Below are positions 12,656-24,474 of a stretch of 64,000 bases of DNA, piece by piece. Position 1 is the stretch's first letter, and the number at the start of each line of letters is the position of its first letter. The stretch lies in the NCBI RefSeq assembly GCF_023053635.1, contig NC_086182.1:3237001-3301000 (forward strand), read 5' to 3'. Under the pieces are notes generated by a model. The model was not told the DNA's origin, made no database searches, and saw nothing but the letters and a program-made list of their open reading frames with translations. This stretch comes from Elgaria multicarinata webbii (lineage: Eukaryota; Chordata; Lepidosauria; Squamata; Anguidae). Position numbers and translations under genes: made by a program.

Positions 12656-15600
12656 AGACCACACCTAAGGGTATGTCGTTTCCCGGCTTCCTGGGGTGGC
12701 ACAAAACTCGGCGTTTGTGGCATAAAACGGCACAAAACTAGCACAAAACTTTGGTACCAGTTTGGAGGTTCTATGACAAAGTTCATTTTTTGGTGTGTTA
12801 ACTACGAACCCCCGCTTGAAGTATCAATACACAGCTGTTGGTGGTGTCACAAAACTCGGGGTTTGGGGCACAAAACGGCACAAAACTAGCACAAAACTTT
12901 GGCACTGGTTTGGAGGGGATCTGAGAACGTGAAATTTTTCTCATCCACTAGACCACACCTAAGGGCATGTCGTTTTCACACTTTAGGATGCGGCACCAAA
13001 CCCGGGGTTTGTGGCACAAAATGGCACAAAACTAGCACTAATTTTTGGCACCAGTTTGGAGTGAATTGGAGAACGTGAAATTTTTCTCATCCACCAGACC
13101 ACACCTAAGGTATGTCGTTTCCCAGCTTCCTGGGGCGGCACAAAACTCGGCGTTTGTGGCACAAAATGGCACAAAACTAGCACTAATTTTTGGCACCAGT
13201 TTGGAGTGGATCGGAGAACGTGAAATTTTTCTCATCCACTAGACCACACCTAAGGGCATGTCGTTTTCACACTTTAGGATGCGGCACAAAACCCAGGGTT
13301 TGTGGCACAAAACGGCACAAAACTAGCACTAATTTTTGGCACCAGTTTGGAGTGGATTGTAGAACACGAAATTTTTCTCATCCACCAGACCACACCTAAG
13401 GGCATGTCGTTTTCACACTTTAGGATGCGGCACAAAACCCGGGGTTTGTGGCACAAAACGGCACAAAACTAGCACTAATTTTTGGCACCAGTTTGGAGTG
13501 GATTGTAGAACGTGAAATTTTTCTCATCCACCAAACCACACCTAAGGGTATGTCGTTTCCTGGCTTCCTGGGGCAGAACAAAACTCGGGGTTTGTGGCAA
13601 AAAACGGCACAAAACTAGCACAAATCTTTGGCACTGGTTTGGAGGTTCTATGACAAAGTTCATTTTTGGTGTTTTAACTACGAACCCCCGATTGAAGTAT
13701 CAATACACAGCTGCTGGTGGTGGCACAAAACTCGGGGTTTGGGGCACAAAACGGTACAAAACTAGCACAAAATTTTGGCACCGGTTTGGAGGGGATCTGA
13801 GAACGTGAAATTTTTCTCATCCACTAGACCACACCTAAGGGCATGTCGTTTTCACACTTTAGGATGCGGCACAAAACCCGGGGTTTGTGGCACAAAACGG
13901 CACAAAACTAGCACTAATTTTTGGCACCAGTTTGGAGTGAATCGGAGAACGTGAAATTTTTCCCATCCACCAGACCACACCTAAGGTATGTCGTTTCCCA
14001 GCTTCCTGGGGCGGCACAAAACTCGGCGTTTGTGGCACAAAATGGCACAAAACTAGCACTAATTTTTGGCACCAGTTTGGAGTGGATCAGAGAACGTGAA
14101 ATTTTTCTCATGCACTAGACCACACCTAAGGGGCATGTCGTTTTCACACTTTAGGATGCGGCACAAGACCCGGGGTTTGTGGCACAAAACGGCACAAAAC
14201 TAGCACTAATTTTTGGCACCAGTTTGGAGTGGATCGGAGAACGTGAAATTTTTGTCATCCACTAGACCACACCTAAGGGCATGTTGTTTTCACACTTTAG
14301 GATGCGGCACAAAACCCGAGGTTTGTGGCACAAAACAGCACAAAACTAGCACAAAACTTTGGCACCGGTTTGGAGTGGATTGTAGAACGTGAAATTTTTC
14401 TCATCCACCAGACCACACCTAAGGGTATGTCGTTTTCCGGCTTCCTGGGGCGGCACAAAACTCGGGGTTTGTGGCATAAAACGGCACAAAACTAGCACAA
14501 AACTTTGGTACCAGTTTGGAGGTTCTATGACAAAGTTCATTTTTTGGTGTGTTAACTACGAACCCCCGCTTGAAGTATCAATACACAGCTGTTGGTGGTG
14601 GCACAAAACTCAGGGTTTGGGGCACAAAACGGCACAAAACTAGCACAAAACTTTGGCACTGGTTTGGAGTGGATCTGAGAAAGTGAATTTTTTCTCATCC
14701 ACTAGACCACACCTAAGGGGCATGTCGTTTTCACACTTTAGGATGCGGCACAAAACCCGGGGTTTGTGGCACAAAACGGCACAAAACTAGCACTAATTTT
14801 TGGCACCAGTTTGGAGTGGATCGGAGAACGTGAAATTTTTCTCATCCACCAGACCACACCTAAGGGTATGTCGTTTCCCAGCTTCCTGGGGCGGCACAAA
14901 ACTCGGGGTTTGCGGCACAAAATTAGCACAAAACTTTGGCACCGGTTTGGAGTGGATTGTAGAACGTGAAATTTTTCTCATCCACCAGACCACACCTAAG
15001 GGTATGTCATTTCCTGGCTTCCTGGTGCGGCACAAAACTCGGGGTTTGTGGCAAAAAACGGCACAAAACTAGCACAAAACTTTGGCACTGGTTTGGAGGT
15101 TCTATGACAAAGTTCATTTTTTGGTGTTTTAACTACGAACCCCCGATTGAAGTATCAATACACAGCTGTTGGTGGTGGCACAAAACTCGGGGTTTGTGGC
15201 ACAAAACAGCACAAAACTAGCACTAATTTTTGGCACCAGTTTGGAGTGGATCGGAGATTGTGAAATTTTTCTCATCCACCAGACCACACCTAAGGTATGT
15301 CGTTTCCTGGCTTCCTGGGGCGGCACAAAACTCGGGGTTTGCGGCACAAAACTAGCACAAAACGTTGGCACTGGTTTGGAGGGGATCTGAGAACGTGAAA
15401 TTTTTCTCATCCACTAGACCACACCTAAGGGCATGTCGTTTTCACACTTTAGGATGCGGCACAAAACCCGGGGTTTGTGGCACAAAACAGCACAAAACTA
15501 GCACTAATTTTTGGCACCAGTTTGGAGTGGATTGGAGATTGTGAAATTTTTCTCATCCACCAGACCACACCTAAGGTATGTCGTTTCCTGGCTTCCTGGG

Positions 15601-16595
15601 GCGGCACAAAACTCGGGGTTTGCGGCACAAAACTAGCACAAAACTTTGGCACCGGTTTGGAGGTTCTATGACAAAGTTCATTTTTTGGTGTTTTAACTAC
15701 GAACCCCCGATTGAAGTATCAATACACAGCTGTTGGTGGTGGCACAAAACTCGGGGTTTGTGGCACAAAACGGCACAAAACTAGCACAAAACTTTGGCAC
15801 TGGTTTGGAGGGGATCTGAGAACGTGAAATTTTTCTCATCCACTAGACCACACCTAAGGGCATGTCGTTTTCACACTTTAGGATGCGGCACAAAACCCGG
15901 GGTTTGTGGCACAAAACAGCACAAAACTAGCACTAATTTTTGGCACCAGTTTGAAGTGGATTGGAGAATGTGAAATTTTTCTCATCCACCAGACCACACC
16001 TAAGGGTATGTCGTTTCCCGGCTTCCTGGGGCGGCACAAAACCCGTGGTTTGTGGCACAAAACGGCATAAAACTAGCACAAAACTTTGGCACTGGTTTGG
16101 AGTGGATCTGAGAATGTGAAATTTTTCTCATCCACCAGACCACACCTAAGGTATGTCGTTTCCCGGCTTCCTGGGGCGGCACAAAACTCGGGGTTTGCGG
16201 CACAAAACAGCACAAAACTAGCACAAAACATTGACACTGGTTTGGAGGGGATCTGAGAACGTGAAATTTTTCTCATCCACTAGACCACACCTAAGGTCAT
16301 GTCGTTTTCACACTTTAGGATGCGGCACAAAACCCGGGGTTTGTGGCACAAAACAGCACAAAACTAGCACTAATTTTTGGCACCAGTTTGAAGTGGATCG
16401 GAGAATGTGAAATTTTTCTCATCCACCAGACCACACCTAAGGTATGTCGTTTCCCAGCTTCCTGTGGCGGCACAAAACTCGGGGTTTGCGGCACAAAATG
16501 GCACAAAACTAGCACAAAACGTTGGCACTGGTTTGGAGGGGATCTGAGAACGTGAAATTTTTCTCATCCACTAGACTAGCACAAAACTTTGGCAT

Positions 16596-16960
16596 ATGTT
16601 TGGAAAAGATTCTCGGTTGGGGGGTTCCAAGTTAACAGAGCCCAGGTCCGGGCCTGATTCAAAGTGCTGGTATGAACATTTAAAGCCCTAAATGGCTTGG
16701 GGCCAGGCTATCTGAAGGAATGCCTCCTCCCATATGTACGTACCTGCCCGGACCCCAATGTCATCCTCAGGGGTCCTTTTCCGTTTGCCCCTGCCAACGG
16801 AAGTGAGGCAGATGGATACCAGGAGTCGGGCCTTCTCTGCTGTGGGACCCCGGCTGTGGAATGAGCTCCCTAAGGAGGTTCGCCTGGCACCTTCACTATA
16901 TTCTTTTAGAAGCCAGGTGAAGACCCTTTTATTCTCCCAGTATTTTAAGGTCTACATCCC
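16596..16960 (+). mobile_element. L2 LINE, 3' coding end beyond the satellite
   Basis: The plus strand encodes the typical L2 C-terminus: SRAFSAVGPRLWNELPKEV followed by SLYSFRSQVKTLLF, ending near 16955. Just upstream, 16640-16740 carries the preceding L2 stretch in broken frames. This is the natural continuation of the L2 interrupted at 2265, with a middle section lost. Confidence 0.8.
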
Positions 16961-17395
16961 ACGTACCCATTTCCCTCAAATTATCCCCATAGTGTAAATC
17001 TGTCATTGGTGTTGTTAGCTAAATCACACCCCGGGCAGCAGCACTCTTAAGATTCTTTGCATACCAGGAAAGGAGAAATGTAAAAAAATAATAAAAAATC
17101 AACAGATGACCCAATCTGATTCAAATTTGGTATGCTTAAAGCCCTCCTTAATATCTGTTACTGTGCCTATTTTGGTGTCTTTAGCTTTAAAACTTACGCA
17201 GATGTAAGCTTTTGTTTAATTTGTACTTTAAACATTTCAAATCATCCTGCGCCCCCAGTGGCCGTTCGGAGAACAATAAAAGATTCGCTCCTAAAGAGGT
17301 AGCAAAATAGGATGATTCTTTTATATATGAAGCACAATTAAAGTAGGATGCATGGGAGTACTTCACGTTCAAAGCAGATTATAAACTTTGCACGC
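16960..17395 (+). repeat. Unclassified interspersed repeat, copy 1
   Basis: This segment shares clear similarity with 41567-41973 and, at its end, with 54593-54724. Landmarks are 'catcccacgta', 'gcagcagc', 'gacccaatctgattcaaat', 'ggtatgcttaaagc' and the shared end 'ggatgcatgggagtactt' to 'gcagattataa'. No coding frame is evident. The fixed right end and variable left end suggest a retroelement or a solo LTR-like unit, but the family is not recognised. Confidence 0.7.
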
Positions 17396-17459
17396 AATTC
17401 GCAGTGATTGCACAGTATAACCCTGGTGTGATGAAGCTAAAAGGACAGAAAGCAGAGAG

Positions 17460-18172
17460 TAGGAATAAATGGTCAATACTCCCGATGGAGGGAAGTAAGT
17501 GGGGTCCCATAGGGATTGGGATTGGGACCAATTCTTTTCAACTTGTTCATCAATGATCTGGAATTAGGAGTGAGCAGTGAAGTGGCCAAGTTTATTAATG
17601 ACACCAAATTATTTTAGGTTGTTAAAACACAAAGGGATTGTGAAGAGCTCCAAAGGGATCTCTCCAAGCTGGGAGAGTGGGCGTCCGAATGGCAGATGCG
17701 GTTCAATGTAAGCAAGTGTAAGGTGATGCACGTTGGGGCAAAAAACCCCAACTTCAAGTATAACCCAATGGGATTAGAGCTGGCAGTGACCGAACAAGAA
17801 AGAGATCTTGGGATTGTGGTGGAAAAGCTCGATGAAAATATCTACCCAGTGTGCGGCTGCTGTAAAGAAGGCAAACTCCATGTTAGGCATTATAAGAAAA
17901 GGGATTGAGAATAAAACTGCCAGTATTATACTGCCTGTATACAAATCTATGGTGTCACCACACTTAGAATACTGTGTACGGTTCTGGTCACTGCACCTAA
18001 AAATGATATTTGGGAACATAGCTGGGGAACATGAGTGGGAGGGTGTTGTTGCACCATTTCCTGCTTTGTTGGTTCTTGGCTGACAGCTGGTTGGCCACTG
18101 TGTGAACAGAGTGCTGGACTAGATGGACCCTCAGTCTGATCCAGCATCAGGGCTCTTCTGATGTTCTTATGA
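17460..18172 (+). mobile_element. CR1 LINE, 3' fragment
   Basis: 17480-17640 encodes degraded CR1 reverse transcriptase (a GPILFNLFINDLE-like stretch with FINDTK in place of FADDTK). 17696-17905 gives MRFNVSKCKVMHVG, which follows the catalytic box in CR1. The 3' end has the second common CR1 tail, 'gactagatggaccct' then 'ttctgatgttcttatg'. There is an internal deletion around 18010, where the coding part joins the tail. The copy is dead. Confidence 0.85.
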
Positions 18173-18431
18173 GACAGAAAGTTCCACTCCCAAGGTGTTT
18201 TGACTGGCCACTTCCCCCTCCGGCATCCAGTTTGTAACTAGCCACTCACAGAGAGTGTTTTTCAAAGGCCAGATGTGCCCACAGGCCCCAAAAACCTGGG
18301 ACTCCTGATTTAGCACAACTGGGATTGAAAGGTGCTTGTGTTCCCATGAGGATAGGACCATTCTTTTTTAAGGTATGGAAGCAACAAACATGAAGATAAC
18401 TGTGGCCCCTGTGAAACGCTACCTGCTGCAA

Positions 18432-18556
18432 CGCATAGAATCATAGAATCATAGCATCATAGAACAGCAGAGTTGGAAGGGGCCTACAAGGCCATCGAGT
18501 CCAACCCCCTGCTCAATGCAGGAATCCACCCTAATGCATCCCTGACAGAATAGAGT
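18432..18556 (-). mobile_element. CR1 LINE 3' end, reverse
   Basis: The 'atagaatcatagaatcatag' tail repeat followed by 'agttggaaggggcctacaag' is the CR1 3' terminus read in reverse. Only about 125 bp remains, a strongly 5'-truncated insertion. Confidence 0.85.
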
Positions 18557-19690
18557 CATAGAATAGCATCATCAGAAATAAAGAGAATCCTTTCCCCTCA
18601 AAACTGTTGACCTAGTCATAAGCTATTATGCAGATTTGACTAATTAATCAATTAATTGATTACAACCCCCCCCACACACACACACTTCAGCAAGACTTCT
18701 TTAATCAGACTTGACATCCTAGGATGGGTAAATACGTCTATCTCGTTGGAAGTCTATGGTAAGCTTATTTTTATTCCTGCTAATAAGGTTAATCAGGTAG
18801 AAGTAGGAACTGAAATTCTAATCCCAAAGCGGGGGCAAATCAGAACGATGGGTAAATTCTATACCTGTCTACTCAGAAGTAACTCCCATTGAATTCAACA
18901 TGGCTCACACACAGGTAAAGGGATGTACAAGCAGCTCTTTAATAAAATAAAACAAATAATACCTCTTCCATCCCTGTAATAAAATACCAACATAATATAA
19001 ACATGACAAAAGAAATCTAACTACTTTTATCATTTTTAACATAATCCACAAATAAAGATTTTAATACATTAAAATATAACCTAGAATATGAATCACTTTC
19101 ATGCCTGTAATGCAATTCATATGAAATTGTTTAAAGGAACATAACTAGTAGGAAATATTAAGTGTAAAGCATATAAAAAGATCATAATATTAACTTTATT
19201 CAACAATACTTTTATAATACTAATATTATTTTATGTGTGTATAAATATACAATTATATAATATAAAATGATCTTCAAAAGAAGTAGAAATAAGTTTCATT
19301 CATAGAATGTAAAAAGTGTTATTAAATAAAAACTAGGCATAACGATATAAATTGAATAAAGCAATAGAGCAAGCACTCAAGGTAAATAATAATAATAAAT
19401 GCATATATAAATATTAATTTATATGTGCCATTATGATCTCTAGTAGGAAAATTGATCTAAACATTAAGGAGCCCAGCTATAGATTTAAACACTGAAATAT
19501 GTAAAGGAGATATAAACATACAATAAGTCCTAATATAGAAGCCAGTCCAATGCTTCTAATATACTGCTTTCAAGCTTTTAATATACTGAACTGAAGCAGA
19601 TACGGACATTTTACCGGCCCTTATATAAAAACAACAATAAGATTCATAATTAAGATGACAGTTTAGTGCAAAAAGGGAAATTATGAAGAA
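18557..19690. other. AT-rich stretch without a recognised gene
   Basis: 18665-18685 is a short C/CA run. 18865-18905 contains a fragment of a common reptile repeat ('tctactcagaagtaactccc'). From 18940 to 19660 the DNA is very AT-rich with no coding frame. It lies downstream of the stop codon of the C2orf78-like gene, so part may be its 3' UTR, but no convincing polyadenylation site could be chosen. Confidence 0.5.
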
Positions 19691-19741
19691 GTGACTCTTC
19701 TGTTCGCCCTCCTGGTCAATAAAGCGGGGCGCTTGTGCTCA

Positions 19742-21831
19742 TTACCGCCGAGGGTAGCCGTACCGAATGGATATGTCCATTTCTTTCTCCCGCGCCACAA
19801 AAAACTGCACTCGCCCCACCGATGTCCAGCGCGCTGCCTCCTCCCTCTCCCTCTGAGCTCGTCGCTTCATCATTTCTCTGATGGGTCGTTGTTCTTCTGT
19901 TATAGGTTCCGAGATTTCCAGGTCATCAGGGGGCGTTCTCCACGGGATGAATGTCGCCCCTTCGTACGGTGGGGATGCAGAAGGGTCGTCACCCGGAGGC
20001 TGACGTTTCACGAGCGTCGAGGAGCACGCGCTGATGGGTGTCCACCCGCATCCTGCTACAACAACAGCTGGCCTGGAAGAGAGACCAGCAGTTTTCCCAG
20101 CCCCTCTGGCCTGCGCTCTCCGCCCGCTGGCTTGGGAGACCTGAGAGGACGATGGCTTTGGCTCATATGGTTGCAGGAATGATGGGTCAAGCATCAGTTT
20201 CGGCCCTGGCTTCCTCACTGGCTGTACCAGTGGCTTAGCCAGTAAAGCTGGTTGTTGTCTCATCAGTGAACTGGATGGGGCCTTTGGCAAGGAGCCAGGT
20301 GGTGCTTTGGATAGTGAGCTAGGTGGCGGCCTTGCAAGTGGTTTAGACGGAGGTCTTGCTGTTGCGGTGGACGGCTTTTCGGGGATTGTGCTGGAAGCAC
20401 TAATTGGAGGAATCTTCTTAATATGGGTGGATGGAGCTTTGTTCTTCCCCAGGGGGTAGAAGACCTGCACAGAGTCCATCATGCGCAAAGCTAGATTGCT
20501 CCTAGGCATTTGCTTCAAAGCCTTTTCCCGTTCCATTTGGGCATCTTTTTTCACCCCTTTAACCGCAGGGAGATTCACGTCTACCTTTGCCTTGCCTTTG
20601 CCTTGTGACTGATTTCCCCCGTACTTTGAATCATTCTTACTTGTCTGCAAATTGTTGGATTGGGAACTGCTCAGGTCTACCTCAAGACTTTTCTGTAGTT
20701 TTCTCAAAAGATCAGGTCCGGATACAGAGACTTCTATTTTCCCCTTCTTTGGCAATGTTTGGTCTCTCTTCTGGGGAAGCTTTTTCCCTCCCTTTGCCTC
20801 AGATAGCACGTTCTGTGGTGTCTTGTTCCCATGCTTGTGGCTGGTCCATTTTTTCTCACCTCCCAGAGTGCTTTCTGTTCCCTCATATTTTGAGCATTTA
20901 GATATATCTGACTCCCGATTTGTTCCAGGGCTTTTTTGTAAAAGTTCTCCTTCAAATGAAACCACTTTTCTTTTCCCCTTAGTCTGAGGTGCCTTTGAAG
21001 GTAGATGATTGGACTGGCTTTTATCAGAATTCAATTTACTGGCTCCTGGCTCCACAGAGATCCTGGGGATTTTGCTGACGTTTTTCGATCCGGGATCATT
21101 ACATTTTCGTTTCCTGATAATCTCATGTGGCCTCCCTTCATGGCTCAGTTTTCCATCATCTGGACTTTTGCACTTACTGGTCTGAGACTTTCGCCTCTTG
21201 TTTTTCCCCGTATCCTTTGGCTTTGCAGCTGGAGAGCTGCCATCATCAACTATGTAAATTGGGCCTGGGATGGGTGTCCCTATGGACTTGTCCATTTTTT
21301 TCTCCTGTTGAAATAGTGGGACTAGTACTATTCTGGCCTCCTTTAACTCAATAGCTGAGCCCTTGTAGGCTGTGGGCACTCTAGGATTCATTTCATGTGC
21401 CCGGAGGCATGACTGCTGGGATCCTGGCACCCCTGAATCTTTGTCATCTGAGCTACGGAGTTTGGTTGTGTGCAGCTCTTGACCAGTTGGCAGACAGATA
21501 TGAGTCTCTTCAGGTATTGTGCTATCCAGAGTGCCCAAAGCCAATCCCAAGAGATCCTGGGATTGGCTGCTGACTCTTTGGGACTCTGCTATCTCCACAG
21601 CTTCCTCTGGGAGGCAGGACTCTGTGGTTTTCTCTTCTGCCTCCTCCTTACGGCCCAGAGATGGGAACAGGCAATCCGAAAGGAGAGGCTCAATGGTTGC
21701 CATCAGCTGCTCAATGTCAGGAAGCTCATTAAGCAGATCTGGAAGCTGGATCACATCCATTGAGCCTTCACCTTCTGGCCTGGGGGGAGTTGGCTGCAGG
21801 TCCCTCTGTGCGCCAGGATGAGTGTCCAACA
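19742..21831 (-). CDS. C2orf78: C2orf78-like gene, last coding exon
   Basis: The exon opens after acceptor 'ctctctctttcag' with two bases completing a codon (phase 1) and runs 696 codons to TAA at 19744-19742. Its ends match what I recall of vertebrate C2orf78 (DUF4629 family): near the start an acidic PDLLNELPDIEQLMATIEPL block, in the middle LALRMMDSVQVFYPLGK, and at the end PITEEQRPIREMMKRRAQRE followed by GRVQFFVAREKEMDIS and RYGY. The middle is low-complexity, rich in Lys/Ser (residues about 200-470 of the exon product), then Pro/Ser. No membrane segment or enzyme motif is seen. Biochemical function is unknown; the Lys-rich stretch would suit a nuclear protein, which is inference. The exon is uninterrupted, which argues for an active gene. 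Confidence 0.88.
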
Positions 21832-23071
21832 CTGAAAGAGAGAGAACAAGCCCATGATTACAAGAGAAAGAATCTACTTTGCTGGGAGAAAGTGTCAGCA
21901 ACTCTCACATTCCCATAATTTAGAGAGGTGCTCCACCTGCTCACTGGTCCTCTGTGGGATGGGATTCCCCTACCCCCTGTACAGGAGAGCCATAGAATAG
22001 TAGAGTTGGAAGGGGCCTATAAGGCCATTGAGTCTAACCCCCTGCTCAATGCAGGAATCCATCTTAAAGCATCCCTGACAGAGGGTTGTCCAGCTGCCTC
22101 TTGAAGGCCTCTAGTGTGGGAGAGCCCACAACCTCCCTAGATAACTGGTTCCACTGTCGTACTGCTCTAACAGTCAGGAAGTTATTCCTGCTGTCCAGCC
22201 GCAATTTGGCTTCCTGTAACTTGAGCCTGTTATTCCGTGTCCTGTACTCTGGGATGATCGAGAAGAGATCCTAGCCCTCCTCTGTGTGACGACTTTTCAA
22301 GGACTTGAAGAGTCTCCCCTCAGAAACATGGGACGATCTGCCTCCAACCTCCTCAGACCATTTCTCACGCAACCCTCCATAGGCAGTGCGCCATGGGAGG
22401 AATCACTGGTTCTGGGGCTAAGCAGGACTTTTTGGGAAGCCTTGCAACTGGCATCTAGTCAGCTCCCTTTTCACCTACTTCATGCTGTGGAGGAGGTGGG
22501 GGAGCCTTGCTGTCCTTAATGTGGCTGATGGGCCATCTTCCTTTCGGTATTGCTGGCAGTTCCAGTGTAGGCAGGGAGGGAGTGTCCCTGAGGCTTCAAG
22601 AGAGGGGAATTGCCCAGATCAGGTGGAAAGCAGGAGAATTGTTCTGCCACCTCTCACCTGAAATAAAGGGGCCTGGACTGGAAAGCTGTTAGCTGTTGAT
22701 TAAGCTGTTTCCTCTAGTTGCCGACTATGTCATGTTAATAAAGCTGTTGCCAGTTTACCCTATTTATGCCTTTCGTGTTTCTCTTTCTGGTGGGGGGCAA
22801 TTTTAAAATCTCAACATTAAATAAAGAAACACACAATATTGGGAAAGGAAATAAAGCAGGGGAAATCCTGCAAATTAGTTGGGTCCAGCAGGTCCCTGTT
22901 AATTATCTGCGCATTTTCCATCCCCTAATAGAGATCCTCAGTGAGCTGCATTCCTCAAGGCCCAAAGGAAACTGACATTAGGAAAAGTTGGTGAGACTGT
23001 GCCCTGAAGAGGCATACAACCAGCAAACCACACTGGGGTAGAGATTCGTCATCTGAATTTTCAACACTCAC
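21832..23071 (-). other. Intron of the C2orf78-like gene, with a reverse CR1 fragment
   Basis: The intron holds a CR1 3' segment in reverse at 21985-22345, recognised by 'agttggaaggggcctataag', 'cccacaacctccctag' and the upstream consensus. 22346-23050 shows no gene or recognised repeat. Confidence 0.8.
21985..22345 (-). mobile_element. CR1 LINE 3' fragment, reverse
   Basis: About 360 bp of CR1 3' sequence in reverse, including the coding tail equivalent to 'WNQLPREVV...AFKRQLD' and the terminal 'catagaatagtagagttgg'. It lies inside the intron, in the same orientation as the host gene. Confidence 0.85.
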
Positions 23072-23203
23072 CATTCAGTGCAGTGTTCTGAACTCGGGCT
23101 TGATTTAATAGAACTGGTTCCTGGGGCCCCTGAAATGTCGGAACACCTGTCAAGTGGATGATTTCTGATGCTGTCCCCTCGTTTCCTTGTGAAGCTTCAA
23201 ACC
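23072..23203 (-). CDS. C2orf78: C2orf78-like gene, middle exon
   Basis: A 132-bp exon (44 codons) between acceptor 'ttccag' and donor 'AATG|gtgagtg'. It begins and ends in phase 1, so it joins both neighbours in frame: the G ending the upstream exon plus GG here makes Gly, and the final G plus TG downstream makes Val. The peptide includes FEASQGNEGTASEIIH and QARVQNTALN. It was chosen because frame and splice signals fit on both sides; protein similarity for this small exon is not independently recognised. Confidence 0.8.
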
Positions 23204-23563
23204 CTGGAACAAGAGAATGAAATTCCCATAGAATACCAGTTTTCAAGCATTCTGACACTCAGAAACTCATTCAATGCTGTCCAGAAGACAACAGATGCCA
23301 TCTGCCAGAGAAGGCAGTCACATTGCACAAGCTCCAGAGGTGAATCTTAGAGTACATGTGCCAGTCCCTGGGCACATTGGCTAGGCCTAGTTTGGATTAT
23401 CACCCCAGAGATCAATATGTACCAAAAACGTCCAGAAAAGAACAGGAGAGTGTGGACAAATCCCTCTGAAAAACCTTGGTAACTATACGGCTAAGAGAAG
23501 CACGTAAGCAACAGGAGATACCCTTCAGAAGGTGAATGCACTCCTTGCAAAGATCATCCATAC

Positions 23564-24277
23564 CTGTGGAGCCTGCTTCTGTTGCTCTGGCATTGCTGGG
23601 TTTTGATGGTGCTGCGTAACACCCACTATCTGGAGCAGGTGTCACAACGGTTCGTGGCTCCACCTCTTTGAGAACCAAAACCACTTTGTTGTTTGGGGCT
23701 GGTGATGCAGGGACAGCTCTGTCCGCCTGAATGACGGGATTCCTCTCTCTAAAAGGTATGGAGGCCAAGGTCACATGGTTGTACGGAGGCTGGAAAGAGG
23801 CTGGCTGGACATGTCCTTGCCTGGGAGGCTGTATCTGCACTAGCTGAAGACTGGCCCCAGGATGGAAGTGGGAGGGGGCATACAGCTGCTCCACGGGGCT
23901 GGCACTGGGAAGGCCTCTGTACTGAGATGTTGGTGGCCCATAGAACGGCCCAGGGAGGTGGCCAGTGGCTCCCCACCCATGGGCAGGAGGGTAAAGAACT
24001 GCTGAGCTGGGAATCTGCAGCTGATTCTGATTCCTCAAAACTCCCTGCAGGTGAGATGTTTGTGGAGGCAGGGAGCTGTAGGTGCTGGCACTCCCTGGGT
24101 TCAGCCGGACGGGCAGAGCTGAGATTGAAGGCTGCAGCCAGGCGGAGCTCAGACATGGCATGGATGTTCCATAGATGTTGTGAGGACCTCCTCCCACTGT
24201 AGAGCTGGCAGTCACCACTGGGATGCTCTGAGGTTGACGGTTTGAGCCTTCCTGTGGCTGTGGATTTGGGGCTTGAT
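23564..24277 (-). CDS. C2orf78: C2orf78-like gene, upstream coding exon
   Basis: A 714-bp exon (238 codons) between acceptor 'ttgtgttatag' and donor 'CCACAG|gtatgg', again phase 1 at both ends. It encodes SIPVVTASSTVGGG, then SMPCLSSAWLQPS, a Pro/Gln/Ser-rich stretch, and NNKVVLVLKEVEPRTVV. The last resembles the MVLKEV block I recall from mammalian C2orf78, and SSAWL is also shared. The start codon is not here: the exon opens with two bases of a split codon, so a short first coding exon must lie upstream and was not identified. Together the three exons give about 978 residues, close to the size of the mammalian protein. Confidence 0.85.
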
Positions 24278-24474
24278 CTATAACACAAATGAAATGGGCA
24301 GGGGAATTAACAATTGTACCTCTTGATCAGCCTGAGCAACTGTCAGCCCTTAGGGCAATTGAATAGATTTAGCTGGTCTTGAGTGTTCACAGACATCATT
24401 TCAGTGGTCCTCACAAGGCTCCCATAAAGTTTTTTTGTGTTTTTGTGAGGGGTTGATGCTCAAGACACTTACCT

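Larger units (their letters stand above)
2266..16600. repeat. Satellite array, about 147-bp monomers with two alternative halves
   Basis: Roughly 97 tandem monomers fill 14.3 kb. Each has a shared core of about 70 bp, rich in a 'ggcacaaaac' sub-repeat spaced 10-21 bp, followed by one of two unrelated modules of about 77 bp. Module A contains 'gtggatcggagaacgtg' and ends in either 'cacactttaggatgc' or 'cagcttcctgggg'. Module B contains 'tctatgacaaagttc' and 'aactacgaaccccc'. Most periods are 146-148 bp; a shorter 136-bp form lacks one 10-bp sub-repeat (for example 10320-10456). About two dozen B modules are scattered among the A modules. Short open frames occur on both strands but repeat with the monomer and show no coding character. 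The first monomer starts within L2 sequence at about 2266, and the array fades at about 16600 back into L2. Confidence 0.95.

Noticed and set aside
2579-16567. Many open frames of 60-105 codons on both strands in the satellite
   Set aside because: They recur with the monomer in several frames at once, share no domain, and change frame with the 136-bp units. They are by-products of the repeat.
19691-20182. Plus-strand open frame opposite the C2orf78-like last exon
   Set aside because: It is the antisense shadow of a real exon with conserved blocks; no domain in this frame.
22640-22790. Possible LTR or SINE end in the C2orf78-like intron ('ataaagctgttgccagttta')
   Set aside because: Only one such word is seen, with no partner copy, inverted ends or target-site duplication in the window.
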